A stretch of 64,000 nucleotides of DNA from assembly GCA_009760855.2 (NCBI GenBank), contig WPIO01000169.1, positions 237,501 to 301,500 of the forward strand. Direction: 5' to 3'. Position 1 is the first letter of the stretch; the number at the start of each line of letters is the position of its first letter. Under the pieces are notes generated by a model. That model was not told where the DNA came from. It saw nothing but the letters and a program-made list of their open reading frames with translations, and did not search any database. The position numbers and the translations under genes are program-made. Positions 11,245-22,949 of the stretch are shown piece by piece. Origin of the DNA: Cristatella mucedo (taxonomy: Eukaryota; Bryozoa; Phylactolaemata; Cristatellidae).

Positions 11245-11690
11245 AAAGTTCTTACGCTGACCCACAAGGCCAGCCGCAGCTAAGCTCCTACATGCATAGC
11301 TGAACTGCTGCACTAGTTTCAGCCTCCTCGGGTGCTCAGGTCCACAATAAGCAATCAAGCAATCAGCTGTCTCACTCCTCCACTAAAAGACCGTTGGCTA
11401 CAGAAGCTTTAGCTCTGCAGGTCCTAGACTGTGGAACTCGCTTTAAAAATTCTTACTCAACGACAACTACTCTCCTGCTGCCGACTATGGCTCGTCCTTT
11501 TCAGCCGTCCTGAGCTGCTACATCCATGTTTTTCTCACTTTCTCTTCCGTTGAGTGAGATGAAGTCTGTTGGCCATCGAATGCGTACCGGAAGCCGCCTA
11601 GGCTGAATGCACTATAGAAAACTCTTCTGCATGACACCCACTTTGTGACCACTTTAGAGTTGCAGCCGGAGATGCAGGTTATAGGTGTAA
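11245..11690 (+). mobile_element. LINE B 3' end
   Basis: Plus-strand LINE B 3' segment running from CTTACGCTGACCCACAAGGC through GCTCTGCAGGTCCTAGACTG to GTTGCAGCCGGAGATGCAGG. Decayed and without a useful reading frame. Confidence 0.7.
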
Positions 11691-11767
11691 GGAGCTCCCA
11701 CTTCACTACCCGTAAGTTCGTAGATTCGAGCTCTGCAGCTGGCGATTGCTTGTTCCCTGCTGTTGCA

Positions 11768-11848
11768 ATCAAATGTAAAGCGCCTAGAAAGAGATTGAAT
11801 TCTCCGAGGGTGCTTTGTCAAGTGCATTATTATTATCATTATTATCGC
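11768..11848 (+). mobile_element. LINE A 3' tail hairpin, solo
   Basis: CAAATGTAAAGCGCCTAGAA, hairpin, then ATTATTATC repeats. Confidence 0.7.
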
Positions 11849-11849
11849 G

Positions 11850-11915
11850 AGAGGTGTAGCTGCTGTTGCTCTTGTGCCATAATATAGAGGAGGCCGTTAA
11901 ATCAGCTAATCTTTA
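11850..11915 (+). mobile_element. SINE2 3' end fragment
   Basis: Weak match to the SINE2 end (GCTCTTGTGCC, AGGAGGCCGTTAAATCAGCT). Confidence 0.35.
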
Positions 11916-12261
11916 GCTTGTGGAGGCAGAGGTCTCTAAGCACTACTGTCGTCACATTGCAACGAGCCACCCCAAACCGGTGAAGCACGGTGAAAGAAAT
12001 GTAGAGGCCGAAGCAGAGGCTAGGCTCATTTCTGTTAATTGTTAACACTCTCATTCTCCAGGTTCCATGTTGTGGCAGTGCGAGCCTGGCCCATGCATCC
12101 CTTTCCAGCAGTCGTCGCGTGTGTCGCTCGGCTGGCAGATGAGCTTCTGAGATTGTGCCGGAGGTGTGCATGAATCTATTCGTATTGTATGGGTATATCA
12201 GACTCAGATGCCAATTCGAGTAGCTCACAATGCTTTGTGAGGATGATCAATTGCGATCGAT

Positions 12262-12475
12262 ATGAATAATAATAATAATAATAATGTACTTGATAAAGCG
12301 CCCTCAGAGAACTTAATCTCTCTCTCTAGGCGCTTTACATTTGCTGCAAAGGGAAATGCAATTGAATGGTGAGTAAAATCGTGCTTGATAAACAAACAAA
12401 ATGTATAACATGGCTAGGGGTGACATGCACAGGGTCAGCATGCAAATGTGGCTAGTGGCAGCATGAATGAACCCA
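12262..12475 (-). mobile_element. LINE A 3' end
   Basis: (AAT)n, hairpin and ~150 bp of the LINE A 3' UTR on the minus strand, truncated before the coding region. Confidence 0.8.
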
Positions 12476-12556
12476 CAGCCGGTAGCTCTTTGCTGGAGCG
12501 CATGCTAATAGCCTTCTAGGTCAAGTATTTCTGTTACTTTTATAAAAAAAAATATT

Positions 12557-12671
12557 GATCCGCCCGCGCCGCCAGAGGAAGCCTCTGCCGTGACCAGGAG
12601 TCGAACCTGGGTTATCGCGGCCACAACGCGAAGTACTAACCACTATACTATCACGGCTACAACTGCGGATC
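12557..12671 (-). mobile_element. 115-bp tRNA-His element, copy 2
   Basis: Terminal inverted GATCCGC/GCGGATC. In the minus orientation a 5' leader, the tRNA, a small hairpin GAGG-CTT-CCTC and a GC-rich trailer are followed by a T run (TATTTTTTTTT just outside) that could end Pol III transcription. Confidence 0.85.
12586..12657 (-). tRNA. tRNA-His(GTG), intact cloverleaf within repeat
   Basis: Acceptor stem GCCGTGA/TCACGGC with discriminator A, anticodon stem TCGCG/CGCGA around TTGTGGC (anticodon GTG), T stem CCAGG/CCTGG. Apart from a few stem changes it follows the known animal tRNA-His. All four copies share flanks, so this is a mobile or amplified tRNA. Whether it is used in translation cannot be told from sequence. 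Confidence 0.7.
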
Positions 12672-13349
12672 GAAAGTAGCCGCTGTAGAACTCAGTATAT
12701 CCATTACTTCCTGCCTACTCTCTAGATCTCCCTCATTGAAGGAGGTTTAGGCGGCATTCTCGCTCGAAGCCTTGCTCCCTAATCGATCCGCCCACTGAGC
12801 GTTCTTGGGAAAATTACTATTGTTAGGGAGGTAGAAAATGGCCCTCAGTGATGCACCTCTCAAAAGCCGAACTTCGCTAACGAAATTACCGGTAGAATGA
12901 AACCGGTACTCTTTAGTCTCCCCAACGTACTATGATTTGTTTACGCCGAGCTCGGAGTATCTTGTAAACAGGGACTCGTGCCGAACTGCGATGATTTGAT
13001 GATTTCGCCAGTCATGAAGTTCGCCACACCTTTCAATGCAGTTAGCGAGGCCTGAACTGTGCCTATGGTTAGTCACTTGCTAAAGCTGGGTTTACACGGC
13101 AGACTTTCTCCGTGTTTTGAACAGACTTCCCACAATTTGGGGTACTACGTCATCAACCGTCACAACATGTAGTGGGAGGGGCCAAGTCTGCAGACTCGTC
13201 AGGAGTTAGTCACGACATTTTTGGCTGCTCGTTGGTCCAGCCGACCAATCAAAACCCCGGTTCGCCCATCACTTACACCCCACTGCCAAAATCAAAATGG
13301 CTGACGTTCGTAGGCTCGAGTAAATCGAGGCGGTCAGAGCTAGTCCTTG

Positions 13350-13497
13350 AATGCTTTTCACGGCCTTGTCACCGAGGTCGTGGGTTCGAATCCTGTGGTG
13401 GGTGATCCTGTATCGTCACTGCCAGCGGTGGTGATAGCCGTAAAGGCTCTTCTGTCACTATACAAAAAGAGGCTGTTTAATCAGCTAGGATTTGTTT
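13350..13497 (+). mobile_element. SINE2
   Basis: B box GGGTTCGAATCC at 13381-13392, then GATAGCCGTAAAGGCTCTTC and the end GAGGCTGTTTAATCAGCTAG. The 5' head is partly lost. Nested in M1. Confidence 0.75.
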
Positions 13498-13664
13498 TTT
13501 AATACGGGATGCTTATACATTGAAATCTGCCAACAAACCTGTAACGGCGCTCTCATTACTTAGTATACTCCCGCACACCCGAAGCCGGCTTATTACTTGG
13601 TACTGCTCTCTTTCCGAAAGTTTATCTTCTTTATATATATATTTCTTTTCCGTTTGTTTATCTT

Positions 13665-13772
<108 letters not shown>

Positions 13773-14164
13773 GTGTCATACTTCTCTACAATGATGATTG
13801 CAGCGGCGAACTCAACTTCTACAGGTGTTGGCTACGCGTCTCGCCGGGGAAACCCTCTTTCTTATCAGCCTCCCGGATTAGAGCACGGCCTGTGGGCCGG
13901 ACTAAGTCGGCCATCAAATCCGCCATTGGGCGGCACTAAATCTGTAGTGTAAACATCCTAACTAGGTGGAAAGTCGGCGTCTGTCAGGAGGAAAGTCTAC
14001 TGTAGCGCCCTGCTGGCCTTGGCTGAACTTTAGCGTGAACAAGAGCTGTTCGGAGGCGAGCTAAAACTCCTTTGTCCTGGAGCAGTGAGCCAGAGAGGAG
14101 CGTCAGTGCGATTAGAGAGGAAGCGCTTAAGAGCAAGCCAGGAAGCTCTCTGACCAGCGGCGGC

Positions 14165-14720
14165 GAGTCGGCCTTTAGAATTGGTCCGATACCCGCCGGA
14201 GCTGCTGATTGATGTTGGCTGGCCTGTCAACCTTCGCCATCACTCTGTCCAAAAAGAATCGTCTGGAACCCATTCGCCATTCAAGCTGGACAGAGGGGAC
14301 ATTCCGGTGGCCTAGTGCCGGTATTAATTCCTTACCGTAATAGGCCCTGGTGTCGGGCCCAATACCACTAAGCTCTTGCCCCATTGTCTCAGCTAAGTAT
14401 TTATGAGTCGAGCGACGCTCGCTCTGGGTCTTTTTATTATCTTCGTGCCTTTGGTCGGGCTCTGCGCTTCGACGCCGTCGGGCACTCGTTTCTCTGAAAG
14501 CGAGGGAGGAGGGCGGGCTGTTCGCCGGCGATTGACGGAACAGGACGAGACAGCGCTAGGAGGATTCGGTGGACCCCACCGAATACGGTCGTATCGCGCC
14601 CGCGCTGACATTTTGTGTTTCGTTTGTGTTTTGTGTGTGCGTGCTAGCACGTGGTCTCGGCATAGGGATTTGCCGGTGCGAGCTAGGCGTAGTTGACGCG
14701 TGGGGAAGCCTAGTTCTCCG
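14165..14720 (+). repeat. Dispersed repeat R3
   Basis: Shares several blocks with the reverse strand of 21125-21515, including TGATGTTGGCTGGCCTGT, CCCCACCGAATACGG, TTTTGTGTTTCGTTTGTGTT and TTTGCCGGTGCGAGCTAGG. A 97-residue open frame at 14403-14696 starts with a signal-peptide-like stretch, but it overlaps the repeat and I do not call it a gene. Class unknown; an LTR or long terminal region is possible. Confidence 0.6.
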
Positions 14721-15110
14721 GGTAGGGTTTAGGCTCCAATTTGAGCTCCGTGTATTTGGGTCGTTTCCCAGTATAGATGTAAGTAGCGTAAGTGTGGAGA
14801 CGTGTTTCCTCCGCAGGAGTGCTTGAGTTGGCGTGTGTGGAGTATTCCTGCCGCACTGGCGGAAATCGAGTTCTAGTTCTCCGGTTAGGGTTTAGACTCC
14901 GGTTCGCGCTTCAGTGTGGAGAGGTATTACCTCTGCAAGAGTGCTTGAGGTGACGTGTGTGGAGTATTCCTGCCGCACTGGTGGAAACCGAGTTCTAGTT
15001 CTTCGGTCAGGGTTTAGACTCGGGTTCTCGCTTCAGTGTGGAGAAGTATTCCCTCCGCAAGAGTGTTGGTGCTGTTGAGAACGTGCGAGGAGTGTGGAGA
15101 TAAAGCTGAA
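14705..15110 (+). repeat. Imperfect ~122-bp tandem repeat
   Basis: Three successive units start with TAGTTCTCCGG(G/T)TAGGGTTTAG or TAGTTCTTCGGTCAGGGTTTAG, near 14709, 14873 and 14996. Each contains a TTCAGTGTGGAGA-like block, and two end in GGAGTATTCCTGCCGCACTGG. The first unit is longer, with an insertion. They directly follow R3. Confidence 0.75.
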
Positions 15111-15699
15111 CTAGACGCGCAGCGACTTTGTGCGCTTGCGAAAAAAGTTCAGTAAAATCCCCAATTTGTGTGTGTCTCGCTTTCCAATTCACGCCACGGA
15201 CTCACGACCCCCTTTAGTACCGGTAAGCAGGTCAGCGCCAGAAACGCCCGTTTCGTGGCGGCCTGCTTATTGCGCTTAGGCGCGCACCGAACGGCATTAG
15301 GCGCTAGGTTACCCCGCTAGGTAAGCGGCAGGTCAAGCCTACCCCGCCGAGCCTTCGGCGTTACACTACTGTGAAAGCGCAGCTTACGTCTTGTCTTGAC
15401 GATGCTCCTAGCTTCTGCTGTGCAAAAAATTTTGTTTAATGGTTTGTATGCATAATTTTACCGACCTTATTAGTAAACAATTTTTTTTATTCCACAGCCG
15501 TTAACGCTGGCCCTAAACGTGTCGCATTTGAAACTATCGAAGTTCTGTTTTCGTCGGCCTTATTCAAGTGCAACCTCGTAACGTCTGTGGCCACAAAGCA
15601 GATTGTACACACTGCTATGGCTTTACACTAATAAAAAGTTCTACGCTGTGTGGGTCGTTCTCACCATTATTCTAACGAACTGACAACAAAAAAAATATT
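15111..15699. other. No recognised gene
   Basis: GC-rich up to about 15360, then AT-richer. No exon identified. Confidence 0.45.
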
Positions 15700-15814
15700 G
15701 ATCCGCCCGCGCCGCCAGAGGAAGCCTCTGCCGTGACCAGGAGTCGAACCTGGGTTATCGCGGCCACAACGCGAAGTACTAACCACTATACTATCACGGC
15801 TACAACTGCGGATC
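15700..15814 (-). mobile_element. 115-bp tRNA-His element, copy 3
   Basis: Same ends and length as copy 2, again preceded in plus coordinates by an A run and ATATT (a T run downstream of the tRNA). Confidence 0.85.
15729..15800 (-). tRNA. tRNA-His(GTG), intact cloverleaf within repeat
   Basis: Identical in all stems to the copy at 12586-12657. The anticodon is GTG. Confidence 0.7.
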
Positions 15815-16498
15815 GAAAGAAATTGCTTTACGAGGCATCCTATAGAGTCTAAGAGCTGAGCCAGAGCGCCAAATCATTGCGCCGCAAAGGCGTGGGAACT
15901 GCCCGCCCGACGCGTTCAGCCAGCCGCGATTCCCCACTGCGGCTCGCCGAGACAGGGGCAGGCGCGCTTGCAGTGTTCTCAAATGAGACCTGGGAATAGG
16001 AGATGCTCATAACTTGCGTTGTGCGAAGAATTTTTTAAATATATATACATTGTTTACGACTTCCTTAGTAGTAAGTGATGTTTTTAGTTGACAGCCATTA
16101 AAGCTGGCCCTAAAGGAGGCGCGTAAGAAACCAGTGAAGTATTGTATACGTCGGACGGATTCAAGTGAAACCTCGGAACGGCTGTCGCCACGCGCATCGG
16201 TGGCTTGCTGCGGGAGCTTCGAGAACAGACGCCGAATGACAGTCAGAATGAGCAGTCAGAATGGGCAGTCGCCGCTGCTGCTGCAGGCGGCGACCGGAGC
16301 GCCGCTGCGCGGCGGTAGCTGCTGCGACCGCATCCCCGCAAGCTGGAGTCAACCGGTCACCCGCAGCCACCGCCGCAGCAGCATCAGCAGACAGCATCAG
16401 CAGTTCGACGGCTTTCGAAAGAAAAGACAGGCGCTGACAATTGACCCAGTGGTCGCGCTTCCCGGGGGCCAAGCTAGTTTGAGGCAGTTTCTATAGAT
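15815..16498. other. No recognised gene
   Basis: GC-rich with a CAG/GCC bias at 16260-16420. The long overlapping frames on both strands are best explained by composition. Confidence 0.4.
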
Positions 16499-16499
16499 T

Positions 16500-16625
16500 A
16501 TTGATACATATAATTCATTTGTATGACTCCACGAGGGAACTTCAGTCTCTTTCGAGGCGTCTTAAATATGCCTCGGGGCTTGAGCCACGAGCGCGTTCGT
16601 TGAAGGCGAGCACCTAGCCATACCT
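16500..16625 (-). mobile_element. SINE1, diverged
   Basis: Antisense SINE1: the tail region AATTCATTTGTATGACTCCA and hairpin, followed by the head remnant TGCCTCGGGGCTTGAGCCAC. Confidence 0.6.
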
Positions 16626-16713
16626 TGGGGCTCGCCATCGGCGGAGATGCGGGCTCACCTCCCCCCCCCCCGACACGTGACAACGCTTTTTCGGTCGAGG
16701 AGGAAAGAATTGG

Positions 16714-16899
16714 TGAGCCGTGATGGCACACTTGGTAAGGCGGTTGCTTTCACGACCTAGGTCCCGAGGTCGTGCGTTTGATTCCTCGGTGGGCGATTCT
16801 TTATCGCCACTGCAAGCGGTGGTGATAGCAATTAATGCTCTTCTGTCGTTATACAAAAAGAGGCTGTTTAATCAGCTAGAATTTATTTATTTATTTAAG
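16714..16899 (+). mobile_element. SINE2, near full length
   Basis: tRNA-like head with A-box-like TGGCACACTTGGTAAGGCGG and a B-box-like GTGCGTTTGATTCCTCGG, then ATCGCCACTGCAAGCGGTGG, the GCTCTTCTGTCGTTATAC body and an ATTTATTTATTT tail. Confidence 0.85.
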
Positions 16900-17039
16900 G
16901 GAGACTGGGCGGTAGTTGCTCAAGTTCTCTTGGTCTAGTGTCGCTTTCTTGAGAAGTAGCCTGACTACAGCTTTTTTGTAAGGATGCAATTGTGCTCACA
17001 AATTTTAGAATCATGCAAGCAATCCTTATTCTCTGCTGC

Positions 17040-17096
17040 GTAAAGGCTCTTCTGTCGCTATACAAAAAGAGGCTGTTTATTCAGCTAGGATTTGTT
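17040..17096 (+). mobile_element. SINE2 3' end only
   Basis: GTAAAGGCTCTTCTGTCGCT through GCTGTTTATTCAGCTAGGAT. No head. Confidence 0.7.
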
Positions 17097-17099
17097 TAA

Positions 17100-17860
17100 G
17101 AAGCCGCGTTAAATATATTGTAGCGCACCAAGTTCAGTTTTTTTTGGCGCCGCCTCATTTATCGCACCGGTAGCCCGGCGCTTCGCCGTCGGCTGAGCGG
17201 CGGCGCGACATCTGCCGCCTCGCTGTTATGCTGCCCGCCCCATGACTATGGAGCTCGCTGCGTCTCAAAGTCACGCGGCTCAAAGTCTACCGGTTTCTCG
17301 TTTGCCAAAACCAGCTCGCAGCAGTTCGTGACCCTGGGCCTCGTGGATGTTCAGGTCAGATTATTTCCCTTTGCTTGAGACAAGCGAACACCTTTAGTGG
17401 CAGCCCGTCTCATAAGATACCGGAGCAAACCATCGCAAAATAGCATAAGATCAGCCAGCGCGCACAACAAAAAGTGGAGCGAACCGCCACGCAGCGTCGC
17501 GCAAGCTATTGCTACTAATCAGGTTCATGTCTCGACAATATATTCTTGTGTGGCTTAAGTTCAATTAGATAGTCCATGAGCTACAATCAAGGAATTCCAG
17601 CAGATGCGTTAGTTCGGTGTGCACCGACAAGCTTGCGAAATGCAGTGAGAGATTAAGATACTGCGAATCTGGACAGGAAGTTGTATGCGTTAGCTTTTTC
17701 TTTCGTTTTGGCCGATTCAGTTAACGTATCGTGGTCGTAACCACACGAAGTTGGTTGATACACAAGGTCGTTTAGATCACGGCTGTGCATTTATTAGGTT
17801 CAAATCTCAGCTGCATAGTCGACGAATTACCCATAAAAGTTACGTGATAACAAAAAGGAA
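17100..17860. other. No recognised gene
   Basis: No exon or known repeat seen. Confidence 0.45.
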
Positions 17861-17861
17861 A

Positions 17862-18110
17862 ATAATAATACATTTGTATAGCAACAAAACCTAATCTATT
17901 TCTTGCTATTTTACATGTGCAGTGAAGGAAGCATAATCAAACGGTTAGTGGTAACATACACAATGTCAAGAAGCAAAACATAGGGTGACATGGTTAGAGA
18001 TGGTATTAACTTGTAAATGTGGTTAGTGGCAGCATGCTAAGTGTCAGCACGCATAAGCACAAAGGACAAATGACAAGGATCCAACTTCAGTAGTCCTCAA
18101 TTGCGTCGAT
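17862..18110 (-). mobile_element. LINE A 3' end, diverged
   Basis: AATAATAATACATTTG, a degraded hairpin and the 3' UTR landmarks GGTTAGTGGCAGCATG and GTCAGCACGCATAAGCAC. Confidence 0.65.
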
Positions 18111-19415
18111 GAAATCGTAACCTCTGGTTTCCGTAGCCGTTGTTGTGGTTTTCCGATTTCACGATACGGAGCTTCAAGCGTGACCCACACTTATGCGAAA
18201 AGTGTTCACTATATCGCACTAAACATTTTCCCCGAGATTTACCCTAGCCGGTTCGTTCCTGATGCCGTCGTTGCACACTAAAGCCACCCCAGAGAATAGC
18301 ATAGGATTAGTCCCGACCCTAGAGAATTGGATTAGAGAATGGCATACGATTACTGTCAATAGACTGCTTCAAAAATTACGCTATTGTCTTACGAACTAAT
18401 GCACTTGAATCCGTCTTAACACAAATTGTTCCAAATTTGACCGCCAACTAGCTGCGGATAATGTGTAGTTTGGTTCGCCCATCAGAGAGCCAGCCGATGA
18501 AAAACGCCAACAGTTTATTGCACAAGGCGCGGAGCAGCAAGACCCACGACTGCCTTCGCCCCCTTCTCACCACCGAGTCTGCCCTCCTCCTCCTCCACTC
18601 CTCCGGTCCACCATCTCACCACCAGCAGGTTACCGGCCTGTGTATATACCACATCGCAGGCGGACCACAGCTGTGCACCGGCAGACCCAGATGGTGAATC
18701 CACCATCTGGCCACCAGTGGGTTACCTGTGTCCATGCCACATCACAGGCCAGTCCGTGCCACACCAGAGGAGCCGGCATACAATACATACATGGATACAA
18801 ACTACATAATGCTCCAGACATAACTAGCTGCGGATAGTGCTGCTCCAGACATAACTTCGACCACAATTGCTTCGCAACTATGGTTTACTTCTTTTGCAAC
18901 TAAGGTCTGCTTCTTTTGCTTCGAGCCTCTTGTGCGCCTCCTGGGCCCCGGTATATATTTTGAACTGTCTAGCCTATCGTCGATAATAAATGGCAAAATT
19001 CAAGCGCATTTTTGTCAGTATAGTCAAAAGATCACCCAAGAAGCTTCAAAGGGCCGGAACGATTGAGAAGCACGGCGCCAATTGCAGGCAAATCCAAGCA
19101 CATTTCTGGCCTCAAATGCTACGATCGCCGTCTAGCGGCTCTGGAAAAATCTTGACAACCAAACGCGGTGCACGCAACTGGTGCTAAACCTTAACTGATG
19201 AGTGGCCGAATAAACGGTGGACATAGCTCGCCGATGCAAACCTACAATTGCAGAGCGCGTGAGCGATGCCAGTGTTGTCCGCATCTCAAGAAATAAATCC
19301 ACGTGTGCTTCACGTGTGACTGTATATGACACATAGCGAGAGAGATACATGTTTGCACAAATAAACTCACGAAGAAATGAAATTGGAATGCTTTATCTAC
19401 AACAGATTATGGCGC
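18111..19415. other. No recognised gene
   Basis: An imperfect duplication of about 95-bp spacing occurs at 18600-18755 (ACCATCT..CCACCAG.GGTTACC followed by CCACATC.CAGGC, twice). Otherwise nothing supported. Confidence 0.45.
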
Positions 19416-19419
19416 ACAT

Positions 19420-19565
19420 TGTCCTTATATTACCCTCAGAGAACATATTCTCTTTCTAGGCACTTTACGTTCGTTGTAAAGAAAGCATGATCGAATGGTC
19501 AATGGTATCATGTTCAATGGCAACAAACCTACATAGTTAGTGGTGATATGCGAAGGCTAAAACTG
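19420..19565 (-). mobile_element. LINE A 3' end, diverged
   Basis: Hairpin remnant CCTCAGAGAACATATTCTCT with TAGGCACTTTACGTT, then 3' UTR-like sequence. Confidence 0.6.
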
Positions 19566-19852
19566 GGCAAAAACAAGAGTCAAAAGCTAGGCAGTCTCCG
19601 AGCGCGACTATGTTGCAGTTAGGCTTTTTAGGATTTTCTGAATGTAAAGCATGTGAACACTTGAAAGAGGCGAGCTCGGCATAGGGGCAGGTGCTGCAGA
19701 GAACGATACTGTTGCTCACAGTTCAGGCGATGGTGCATATAGGACCTAAGTTTACGGGATCTGCTGCTGCGTCCAGCTCGGTCCTTACTCGCTCCGGCCT
19801 CATACTTCATCAGGTACCGTTAAGCGTAGCGGTCACAATCGATGTCTAGATT

Positions 19853-21125
19853 GAAATGTAATGTATCTCCGTCTGTAACTCCACAAAGTCATAAAGACCA
19901 TGTGGGTGTTGCGAAGGAAGTTTTGTATAGTGCACTCACAGCCTAAGCGGCTTTTGGTACGCATTCGGTAGCAAACAGACCTCGTCTCAAGCAACAAAGA
20001 GAAAGTGGGAAGCGTAGCAGAGTCAGGAGAGCAGTTGAGGTAGTGAGTAGCATAGAAGTAGCAGCCCAGGACGGCTGAAAAGGACGAGCCATAGTCGGCA
20101 GCAGGAGAGTAGTTGTCGTGGAGTAAGAATTGTTTAAGCGAGTTCCACAGTCTAAGACCTGCAGAGCTAAAGCTTCTGTCGCCAACGGTCTTTTAGTGGA
20201 GGAATGAGAAGGCTAATTTATTGTCCACACAGGACCTGAGGGCGCGAACAGGCTGAAACTGATGCAGCAGTTCAGCTAGGTACGAAGGAGCCAAGCCGTG
20301 GCGGGCCTTGTGGGTCAGCGTAAGAACTTTGCTCTGTATTCTTTTCTCAACTGGCAACCATCCTAGCTCTTTCAGCGAAGGTGACACGTGCTCAAACCGC
20401 TGGGACTTGAAGATCAGCCTTGCAGCCATATTCATAGTCCGCTGTAGTGGCATAATAGCTTTCTTTGGCAGCCCAGCCCAAAGGGAATTACAATAATCAA
20501 GCCGAGACAGAAATACATAGCTAGTTAAATTTTTTACAAGCCACTGTGGGAGACGGCTCCTAATCTTGGATAGGGATCGGATGTTATAGCTAGCAGTAGA
20601 GGCAGTCTTCTGAATGAAGCTTTTGAAATTGAGGCAGCTGTCGAACACGACACCTAGATTACGAGCACGTGGTGAAGGTCGCACAATAGCATCACCTATT
20701 AGAACAGCAAAGCCTTTTAATCCAGCCACACGCTTAGGGTGTCCTATGAGCAGCAGTTCAGTTTTATCGTCATTTAATTTCAGGAAGTTTTCCGACATCC
20801 AGGATCGAATATCGGCAAGGCAAGCATCCAGTTTCTCAGTTGCTGCAGCAGATTCCGACGGTTTGAATGACAAACGCAACTGAGTTTCGTCAGCATAGAA
20901 GTGATATCCTATTCCATGGGCCTTAATCACGTTTCCCAGAGGTTGTGTATAAATGGAGAACAGCAAGGGACCGAGTACAGACCCTTGAGGGACTCCACAG
21001 GTGACCCTTCTCATGTCTGAGACCTGACCCCCACACGACACGGATTGAACACGATCTGGCAAGTATGATTTAAACCACGCCAGTGCTTCGTCTGCCAAAC
21101 CGATCGTCGTTCTCAATCGTTCAAG
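19853..21125 (-). mobile_element. LINE B with partial reverse transcriptase
   Basis: The minus strand carries a 314-codon frame (20193-21137) covering the RT fingers/palm through the C-terminal domain: GVPQGSVLGPLLF, then FYADE where catalytic RTs have YADD, then LKLNDDKTELLLIG and LSRLDYCNSLWAGLPKKAI. The 3' UTR follows and the end lies near 19853. 5' truncated within RT. The second catalytic aspartate is replaced by glutamate, so it is probably inactive. Confidence 0.85.
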
Positions 21126-21515
21126 CAGAACACACACTACACCGAACTACTTTTAGTTTGCATCGGCAAATCCCTACACCGGAACCACGTGCGCGCACAC
21201 ACACAAAACACAAAGTGCGAGCGGGCGCGCTATAGAACCGTATTCGGTGGGGTTTTCCGAATTCTCCGAACGAATTCTCCTGACGTTGACTCTCCTTTTC
21301 TTCAATCGCTGTCGTGGACGGGCTGCCTCCATCGTTCGAGGTGCCACCGACCACCCAGTCCCACCACTGTCGGCTGGGTACACGCGGCGGCGACATTCCG
21401 CCCGCGGCGTCCCCTACCATCGAAAAACTAGCCTTGACAATAGAATTGACACAGGCCAGCCGACATCAAGCAGCCGCTCCAGCGTGGGGCAAGATGCTAT
21501 AGCTATTCAGCCATG
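21125..21515 (-). repeat. Dispersed repeat R3, second copy
   Basis: Reverse-strand match to 14165-14720, abutting the truncated 5' end of the LINE B copy. The junction at about 21125 is sharp. Confidence 0.6.
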
Positions 21516-21685
21516 CTGGCGCTGTGCTACACTCACTTGTTTCACTGCTACCTACTCTATGCGGTGCGGCCAGCTGGTAAAAGCTCGGCTCAGTAAGACC
21601 ATTCGAATGTCCCGCGGAATCAAGAAAGCAAGAAGACTAGACCATAACTGGCAAGAACTGGTAGGGGAAAAACCAAAAAAATATT

Positions 21686-21800
21686 GATCCGCCCGCGCCG
21701 CCAGAGGAAGCCTCTGCCGTGACCAGGAGTCGAACCTGGGTTATCGCGGCCACAACGCGAAGTACTGACCACTATACTATCACGGCTACAACTGCGGATC
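21686..21800 (-). mobile_element. 115-bp tRNA-His element, copy 4
   Basis: GATCCGC/GCGGATC ends, with an A-rich run then ATATT on the left in plus coordinates. Confidence 0.85.
21715..21786 (-). tRNA. tRNA-His(GTG), intact cloverleaf within repeat
   Basis: All four stems pair. It differs from copies 2 and 3 by TCAGTAC instead of TTAGTAC in the D arm. Confidence 0.7.
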
Positions 21801-22945
21801 GAAAATGTGTTACTTAACGCTGTATAAGTACATATGGCACAACTGCGGCTCAAGTAGTGTCGCTTAACATAGTATGGGTACATTTTGATACGCCATATGG
21901 GCGGTTGGTGTCTAGTATTTCCGCTGTTACCCTCGCATTCAGTTTCTCGTTGCTTGCTTGGGACCGAAGGAGGTTACTGGCCGGACTCCGGTTCAGGATA
22001 TCTGAACGAGCCGTCAATTTTTATTCACTAGTCTTTGGCAAGACGAGCCCTCCGATACCGCCAGCTGGGCACCATTAGCGGCCAGTGGCGTGGGAGCAGT
22101 TCAGCTCCCAAGAAGAATACGCCAAGTCCGCTAAACCAGTTCCCGGACATTAGCCATAGCGGACAATTGCCAAAGATCCCGAAAGTAGGATGTCTTCGTT
22201 CCCGTACAGCTTCATCTGCGCTGTGCATCCCAACAATTCCAGTGTATACAAACTATTTTGCCAAAAGCGCGATGTCGTGCTAATTTATTTGTCATAATTA
22301 TGCAAGCACAAGCACGTTTGGCCAGCTATCGCCCCACGACAAACGCTACCATTACAATAGCTGCTTCGCGCGTCTTTTTTTGGTAATTCGCTAGCAGTTA
22401 GGGCATGCGCTAATATAATCAAAAACGTGGTCTATCTGCTGGGTCTCTCGACTCTGCGTTTCTATTCTATTGATCAGCAAGGCTAGTCTATTGAGTGCAA
22501 GGCACATCGCCTGGGCGTCGCTGGCACCGCACTGCAACGGTTTAGGTCATATCGAAGCCGGATTTCAGAGCGTCGATGTCAGTCGAAGAGCAACAGTCCT
22601 CCGAGGAGCCTTTACAGTACAGGTTACCACAGGGTTCTGTTTGTGCTTGTTCCACTTCTTTTCGCAATGTATGCTTCCTCTTGATGGTGCACTAGCCAAC
22701 TGCCTAGCGCAAGCTTCTATTTTCATACAAGTGACAAAGCTTGCTACCAGGGATCCGATTCCCCAGCCTTTCAACAAGTCGAACTCTTATCAATCTCCGT
22801 TGATGCATCTATCGCTGACGTTCACAAGTAGATGGCAGCAAGTTTCTCAAATTGAATTAAGATAAAAGCCAACTTACTAGTAATGGGCACTCCTAGTATT
22901 ACGATGAAATTGGAACGCCTAACCCTCAAAAAATTAGGATGACTA
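21801..22945. other. No recognised gene
   Basis: No supported exon. The plus-strand frame at 22470-22865 lacks motifs that I recognise. Confidence 0.4.
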
Positions 22946-22949
22946 GACC

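Noticed and set aside
14403-14696. 97-residue frame with a signal-peptide-like start
   Set aside because: It lies in repeat R3. The homologous segment at 21.2 kb does not keep the same frame, and the downstream part is Arg-rich from GC composition.
16134-16496. Overlapping 100-120 codon frames on both strands
   Set aside because: GC-rich CAG/GCC-biased DNA opens several frames at once. No motif or splice context supports one.
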